Source: Mageeibacillus sp. UBA5747 (lineage in GTDB: Bacteria > Bacillota > Clostridia > Saccharofermentanales > UBA5734). Taken from it: 9,489 nt of DNA. Shown one piece after another: positions 6,659-9,489 of the stretch. Position numbers and translations under genes: made by a program. The DNA is taken from NCBI GenBank assembly GCA_002419145.1, contig DIFN01000034.1:1-9489 (forward strand), written 5' to 3'. Within the stretch, counting starts at the first letter, position 1; each line of letters starts with the position of its first letter. The notes under the pieces were generated by a model, which was not told the origin of the DNA, did no database searches, and saw only the letters and a program-made list of their open reading frames with translations.

Positions 6659-6926
6659 CGTTTTTGTTCTCGATGTGAGGTAAAGTCGCTTTTTGCGTGG
6701 CCGCAGCCGCGTATTGATGCATGACTTCGTAGATTTTCTTCATAAAAAGGACGTATTGCTTATCAATCGGTGTGATGAGCCGGTCCTGTAATCCTTCGAT
6801 TTTGTCATAACGGTCGAGGGCATGGTTGATCTGCTCCTCCAGAAAACGCCATTCCGGATCTTTTTTTGCCAGTTCTTCGGCCTGGTCGTAGACCTCCCAG
6901 AAACCTTTTTCGAATTCGTTTTCCAT
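6648..6926 (-). CDS. Small hypothetical helical protein (92 aa)
   Basis: I do not recognise the family. The protein is acidic to neutral, charged, without membrane segments or signal peptide, and reads as two or three amphipathic helices: MENEFEKGFWEVYDQAEELAKKD, then PEWRFLEEQINHALDRYDKIEGLQDRL, then DKQYVLFMKKIYEVMHQYAAA. The tail (TQKATLPHIENKNVKH) looks disordered. Evidence that it is a real gene: helix-forming composition, AGGTG 6 nt before the ATG, a TATAAT about 50 nt upstream, and no other gene in that stretch. The KDPEWRFLEEQI core faintly recalls small Bacillota proteins such as DUF6809, but this is weak. Its last 11 bp overlap the 3' end of convergent glf, so mutual transcriptional interference is possible. 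Confidence 0.7.
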   Translation of the reverse strand: MENEFEKGFWEVYDQAEELAKKDPEWRFLEEQINHALDRYDKIEGLQDRLITPIDKQYVLFMKKIYEVMHQYAAAATQKATLPHIENKNVKH

Positions 6927-6976
6927 AAGAGCACCTGCAGCCAGAAAATGATAAACAGACTTGTTCTGATGAATCC

Positions 6977-6982
6977 ATTATA
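6977..6982 (-). promoter_or_regulatory. Candidate -10 element for the small hypothetical gene
   Basis: The minus strand reads TATAAT, a consensus -10, about 50 nt before the ATG at 6926. The -35 region at 17 bp (CTCACC) is poor; a better hexamer, TTGCTC, is 20 bp away. It lies between the met locus terminator and the small gene. Confidence 0.45.
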
Positions 6983-7024
6983 GACCATAACCCGGCTTCG
7001 GTGAGCAATTGTTTCCCGACAGAT

Positions 7025-7071
7025 GAAAAAGCTGTTATCCAGGCGTAATCGTTCGTGATGGCAGCCTTTTC
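7025..7071 (-). terminator. Possible terminator after metI
   Basis: On the minus strand GAAAAGGCTG and CAGCTTTTTC form a 10-bp stem with one G-U pair and a 27-nt loop, 15 nt after the metI stop. The long loop and the U-run inside the stem make it a weaker candidate than the others in this window. Confidence 0.35.
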
Positions 7072-7085
7072 GAAGTGCGGTTCAA

Positions 7086-7775
7086 TCACCGCCTGCGTTT
7101 GTCGACCCGATTGGCCAGCGCATTGCCACTGCCCTGGATAAGCTGGACCAGAATGATCAGCAAAATAATCGTGACGAACATGACATCCGTCTGGTAGCGA
7201 TGGTAGCCATAACGGATCGCAATGTCGCCCAGTCCACCGCCGCCGATCGCCCCGGCCATGGCCGAGTAGCCGACCAGGGTAATGGCGGTCAGGGACAAAC
7301 CGCGGATCAGGGCCGGCATGGCTTCGGGAACCAGAACGCGAAAAACAATCTGGCTAATCGTGGCTCCCATGGCATGGCAGGACTCGATGACACCGGCCGG
7401 GATTTCCTTGAGGGCACTTTCGGTCAGCCGGGCGACAAAGGGAACGGCTGCAATTACCAGGGGCACGATCGTGGCATTGACACCCAGGGATGTGCCGACG
7501 ACCAGGCGGGTAAAGGGGATCAGGGCAATCATCAGGATGATGAACGGGATGGAGCGGCCGATGTTGATGATGCCTTCCAGAATCGCGTGGAGCGGTTTGA
7601 TGGGCAAGAGTAAGCCGCGGTCCGTGACTACGACCAGCACACCGATCGGCAGTCCGATCAGGTGGGCGAGCAAAGTGGAGGCCAGGACCATCCAGATGGT
7701 CGCACCCGTGCCCTCAATCAGCAGAAAGCCATAATCAGCCCAGAATTCCTGGACCCAGGGACCAAGCTCATTCAT
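7086..7775 (-). CDS. metI: Methionine ABC transporter permease
   Basis: The protein is 229 aa from the ATG at 7775. That start has GGAGGT 8 nt upstream; a longer in-frame ATG at 7829 would run far into metN and has no such site. Five membrane segments can be seen (about 20-50, 63-87, 94-115, 160-180 and 198-214). The EAA loop that docks on the ATPase is at 131-154 (ESCHAMGATISQIVFRVLVPEAMP), and GAIGGGGLGDIAIRYGYHRY is characteristic of MetI. In the complex two MetI subunits form the pore for methionine (D or L in known systems), energised by MetN and loaded by MetQ. The start codon lies inside the end of metN (ATGAATGA overlap), so the two are translationally coupled and made in matched amounts. 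Confidence 0.93.
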   Translation of the reverse strand: MNELGPWVQEFWADYGFLLIEGTGATIWMVLASTLLAHLIGLPIGVLVVVTDRGLLLPIKPLHAILEGIINIGRSIPFIILMIALIPFTRLVVGTSLGVNATIVPLVIAAVPFVARLTESALKEIPAGVIESCHAMGATISQIVFRVLVPEAMPALIRGLSLTAITLVGYSAMAGAIGGGGLGDIAIRYGYHRYQTDVMFVTIILLIILVQLIQGSGNALANRVDKRRR

Positions 7776-8583
7776 GGGACTGTACCTCCGCTTCAAAAGC
7801 ATCCAGGACATCAAAGGCATCTGCAGCATCGTCAGCTACTGCCTGCTCTAGTTTCAACAGTTGGCGGGTCAGGGCACTTTGTGGATTGGCCACCAGATCG
7901 GAAACCAAGCCGGTTTCCAGGATGCGGTTTTCCGCCAAGACCGCCATGTGGCGGCAAATGCGGCGCACAACGCTGGTCTCATGGGTGATGATGATGATGC
8001 TGACCCCGAGCTTACGGTTAATGTCTGACAGCAGGTTGAGGATCGAGGTGGTTGTCAGGCTGTCAAGCGCCGATGTGGGCTCATCGCAGAGCAGGAATTC
8101 GGGGCGCGTCGCCAGAGCCCGGGCAATGGAGACCCGTTGCTTCTGGCCGCCGGAGAGCTGAGCCGGATAAGCGTTCGCTTTGTCAGATAAACCGATCAGC
8201 TCCAGCAGTTCCGTAACCCTCGCGGCCCGTTGCGGGGCCGGGACTCCGGCAATTTCCAGCGGAAAGGCGATGTTGCGGACGACTGTCCGCTGCATGAATA
8301 AGTTATAGTCCTGGAACACCATGCCAAAACGGCTGCGAAATGCCCTCAAATCGTGGGCGTTTAGCTTGGTCACATCGAGACCATCGACCAGGATCTCACC
8401 TTCGGTCGGCCGTTCCAGCAAGTTGATGCAGCGGATCAGAGTGCTTTTGCCGGCACCCGAAAGACCGATGATGCCAAAGATATCGCCTGTATCAATCGTC
8501 AGGTTTACATGGTCCAGCGCTCGCACCATCGGGCTGATTCCGGTGGCTGGATAGATTTTAGTCAGATTGCGGATTTCAATCAT
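7768..8583 (-). CDS. metN: Methionine ABC transporter ATP-binding protein, short form without the C-terminal NIL domain
   Basis: The protein is 271 aa from the ATG at 8583, chosen because GAGGT lies 7 nt upstream and MIEIRNLTKIY is the normal beginning; a longer frame to 8634 adds an unlike leader. ATPase motifs: Walker A GLSGAGKST (40-48), Q-loop Q91, signature LSGGQKQR (143-150), Walker B FLLCDE (163-168) and H-loop H201. After the nucleotide-binding domain (ending near 245) there is only an Ala/Asp/Glu-rich tail of about 25 residues. E. coli MetN (343 aa) continues with a C-terminal NIL/ACT-like domain that binds methionine and shuts the transporter (trans-inhibition); it is missing here. 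The end is not an obvious frameshift, because the stop overlaps metI in a tidy coupled junction. Assignment to methionine rests on MetI and MetQ neighbours. Confidence 0.92.
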   Translation of the reverse strand: MIEIRNLTKIYPATGISPMVRALDHVNLTIDTGDIFGIIGLSGAGKSTLIRCINLLERPTEGEILVDGLDVTKLNAHDLRAFRSRFGMVFQDYNLFMQRTVVRNIAFPLEIAGVPAPQRAARVTELLELIGLSDKANAYPAQLSGGQKQRVSIARALATRPEFLLCDEPTSALDSLTTTSILNLLSDINRKLGVSIIIITHETSVVRRICRHMAVLAENRILETGLVSDLVANPQSALTRQLLKLEQAVADDAADAFDVLDAFEAEVQSHE

Positions 8584-8622
8584 GGTGGCAACCTCATGGG
8601 GAAAGATCTGCTTGCCAGACCT

Positions 8623-8650
8623 TTTAAATAACAACCCTAAGAATAATCAA
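8623..8650 (-). promoter_or_regulatory. Weak candidate promoter for metNI
   Basis: On the minus strand TTGATT (8645-8650), a 16-bp spacer and TTTAAA (8623-8628) form a poor sigma-A-like promoter directly after the metQ terminator; its -35 uses the terminator's U-tract. It would allow some metN-metI expression independent of read-through. This is a visual match only. Confidence 0.25.
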
Positions 8651-8652
8651 AA

Positions 8653-8684
8653 AGATTGCAGCAGGGAAGACCCTGCTGCAATCT
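8653..8684 (-). terminator. Strong intrinsic terminator between metQ and metN
   Basis: AGATTGCAGCAGGG (8653-8666) and its exact complement CCCTGCTGCAATCT (8671-8684) give a perfect 14-bp stem with a 4-nt loop. On the minus strand the stem runs into TTTTTGATT. It is the best terminator in the window and lies inside the met locus, 61 nt after the metQ stop and about 70 nt before the metN start. Confidence 0.9.
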
Positions 8685-8745
8685 GGTGCTGACTGCGCGA
8701 TGCCAGCCGGTTTCAGTCTGCTAAGGGCGTTTTAGCTGCTTTGTG

Positions 8746-9489
8746 TCAGCCCAGGGCGACCACGGAACCCGCGTACTGGCTGGCGATGAAGTCCTTGACC
8801 GCCTGCGATTTCAGGGCATCGGCCAGGGCAAGCAGTTCCGGACGGGCCTCATCCCCTTCGCGAATGGTCAGGATGTTGCCAAAGGTCTGAGCGGCAATAG
8901 AGTCGGTAGCTTCAGCTGCCAGGGCGTCAGCCATGGTCAGGCCTGCTTCGATGGCATAATTGCCATTGACGACACCCGCGTCCACATCGGGCAGTGCCCG
9001 GGCGATCTGGGCCGCTTCGACTTCGGTGAACTTCAAATTTTTCGGGTTGGCTGTGATGTCTTTCGGGGTGACTTCCAGGCCGGCATCGGCCGGCAGTTCG
9101 ATCAGGCCCTGGGCCTGGAGCAGAAGCAAAGCCCGGGCCTCGTTGGTGGTATCGTTGGGCACGGCGATGGTCGCACCGTCCTTGAGTTCAGCAAGGCTTT
9201 TGGTCCGGCCGGGGTAGAGACCGAGCGGTTCAAAATGAACAGCGGTCAGGCTGACGAGCTTGGTACCATTTTTGGCATTGAAATCGAGCAGATAGGGCAG
9301 GTGCTGAAAGAAATTGGCGTCGAGTTCTTTGCTGGCGAGAGCCAGGTTGGGCTGGACGTAGTCGGTGTACTCGATGATTTCCAGGTGGATGTTTTGCTTT
9401 AAAAGTTCAGCCTGGGCGATCTTGAGAATCTCGGCATGGGGAACCGGTGTGGCACCGACCTTGAGTGTCACGGGTGCGGCTGATGTCTC
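8746..9489 (-). CDS. metQ: Methionine-binding lipoprotein MetQ/NlpA family, N-terminus outside the window
   Basis: The frame is open through the right edge, so the true start and the lipoprotein signal peptide are not visible; the GTG at 9471 is internal (preceded by ETSAAP). About 247 residues are seen. Family motifs: LKVGATPVPHAEIL at the start of the mature domain, EYTDYVQPNLALASKELDANFFQHLPYLLDFN, the AVPNDTTNEARALLLLQ hinge string and VNGNYAIEAGL. These match the two-lobed periplasmic-type binding fold with residues that bind methionine. In Gram-positives it is tethered to the membrane by a lipid-modified Cys, which would lie just upstream of this edge. It delivers methionine to MetI/MetN encoded downstream. 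Any S-box or T-box leader would be upstream of the window and cannot be judged. Confidence 0.93.
   Translation of the reverse strand, partial: ETSAAPVTLKVGATPVPHAEILKIAQAELLKQNIHLEIIEYTDYVQPNLALASKELDANFFQHLPYLLDFNAKNGTKLVSLTAVHFEPLGLYPGRTKSLAELKDGATIAVPNDTTNEARALLLLQAQGLIELPADAGLEVTPKDITANPKNLKFTEVEAAQIARALPDVDAGVVNGNYAIEAGLTMADALAAEATDSIAAQTFGNILTIREGDEARPELLALADALKSQAVKDFIASQYAGSVVALG

Noticed and set aside
6660..6671. GTTTTTGTTCTC, also present on the minus strand at 2767-2778
   Set aside because: It is a 12-base T-rich match, one copy at the end of glf and the other in the dinB leader; with no common context it is most likely chance.
6805..7089. 94-aa open frame on the minus strand between metI and the small gene
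   Set aside because: It runs through the putative terminator and promoter, overlaps the better-supported small gene in another frame, and has no Shine-Dalgarno site.
7776..7829. Upstream in-frame extension of metI starting at 7829
   Set aside because: It would overlap metN by about 60 bp and lacks a ribosome site, whereas the ATG at 7775 has an ideal GGAGGT and the typical MetI beginning.
8743..9402. 219-aa open frame on the plus strand
   Set aside because: It is antisense to metQ and gives a Gly/Asp/Gln-rich sequence with no recognisable domain.

Overview
The window looks like chromosomal DNA of a Gram-positive bacterium, most likely a mid-G+C member of the Bacillota. The reasons are a surface protein with a sortase-type sorting signal (MPQTG, hydrophobic stretch, basic tail), strong Shine-Dalgarno sites of the GGAGGT type, TATAAT-like -10 elements and compact intrinsic terminators. 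No genus can be named from the sequence alone. I see no phage, insertion sequence, CRISPR, tRNA or rRNA.

Layout, left to right. (1) 1-1320, plus strand: the C-terminal part of a large repeat-built cell-wall-anchored protein, cut by the window edge. (2) A bidirectional terminator, then dinB (Y-family translesion polymerase IV) on the minus strand. (3) A yeiH-type transporter gene (minus) and a divergent LysR regulator (plus) around an AT-rich operator region, the classic regulator/target arrangement. (4) An osmC-type peroxidase (minus), convergent with the LysR gene, with a duplicated operator-like element upstream. (5) glf, UDP-galactopyranose mutase (plus), divergent from osmC. (6) A small unrecognised helical protein (minus) overlapping the 3' end of glf by 11 bp. 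(7) A methionine ABC importer locus on the minus strand in the order metQ (cut by the right edge), metN, metI, with a very strong terminator hairpin between metQ and metN.

Most genes are single transcription units with unrelated housekeeping or stress roles: mutagenic repair, peroxide detoxification, anion export, galactofuranose supply and methionine uptake. The links that can be argued from sequence are the LysR-yeiH pair, the metQ-N-I transporter, and loosely a sulfur theme (YeiH family, methionine import, thiol peroxidase). I found no clearly new biological system. The points most worth a second look are a MetN without its usual C-terminal methionine-sensing domain, the terminator inside the met locus, and the 22-bp-spaced AATCGATT operator-like repeat upstream of osmC.
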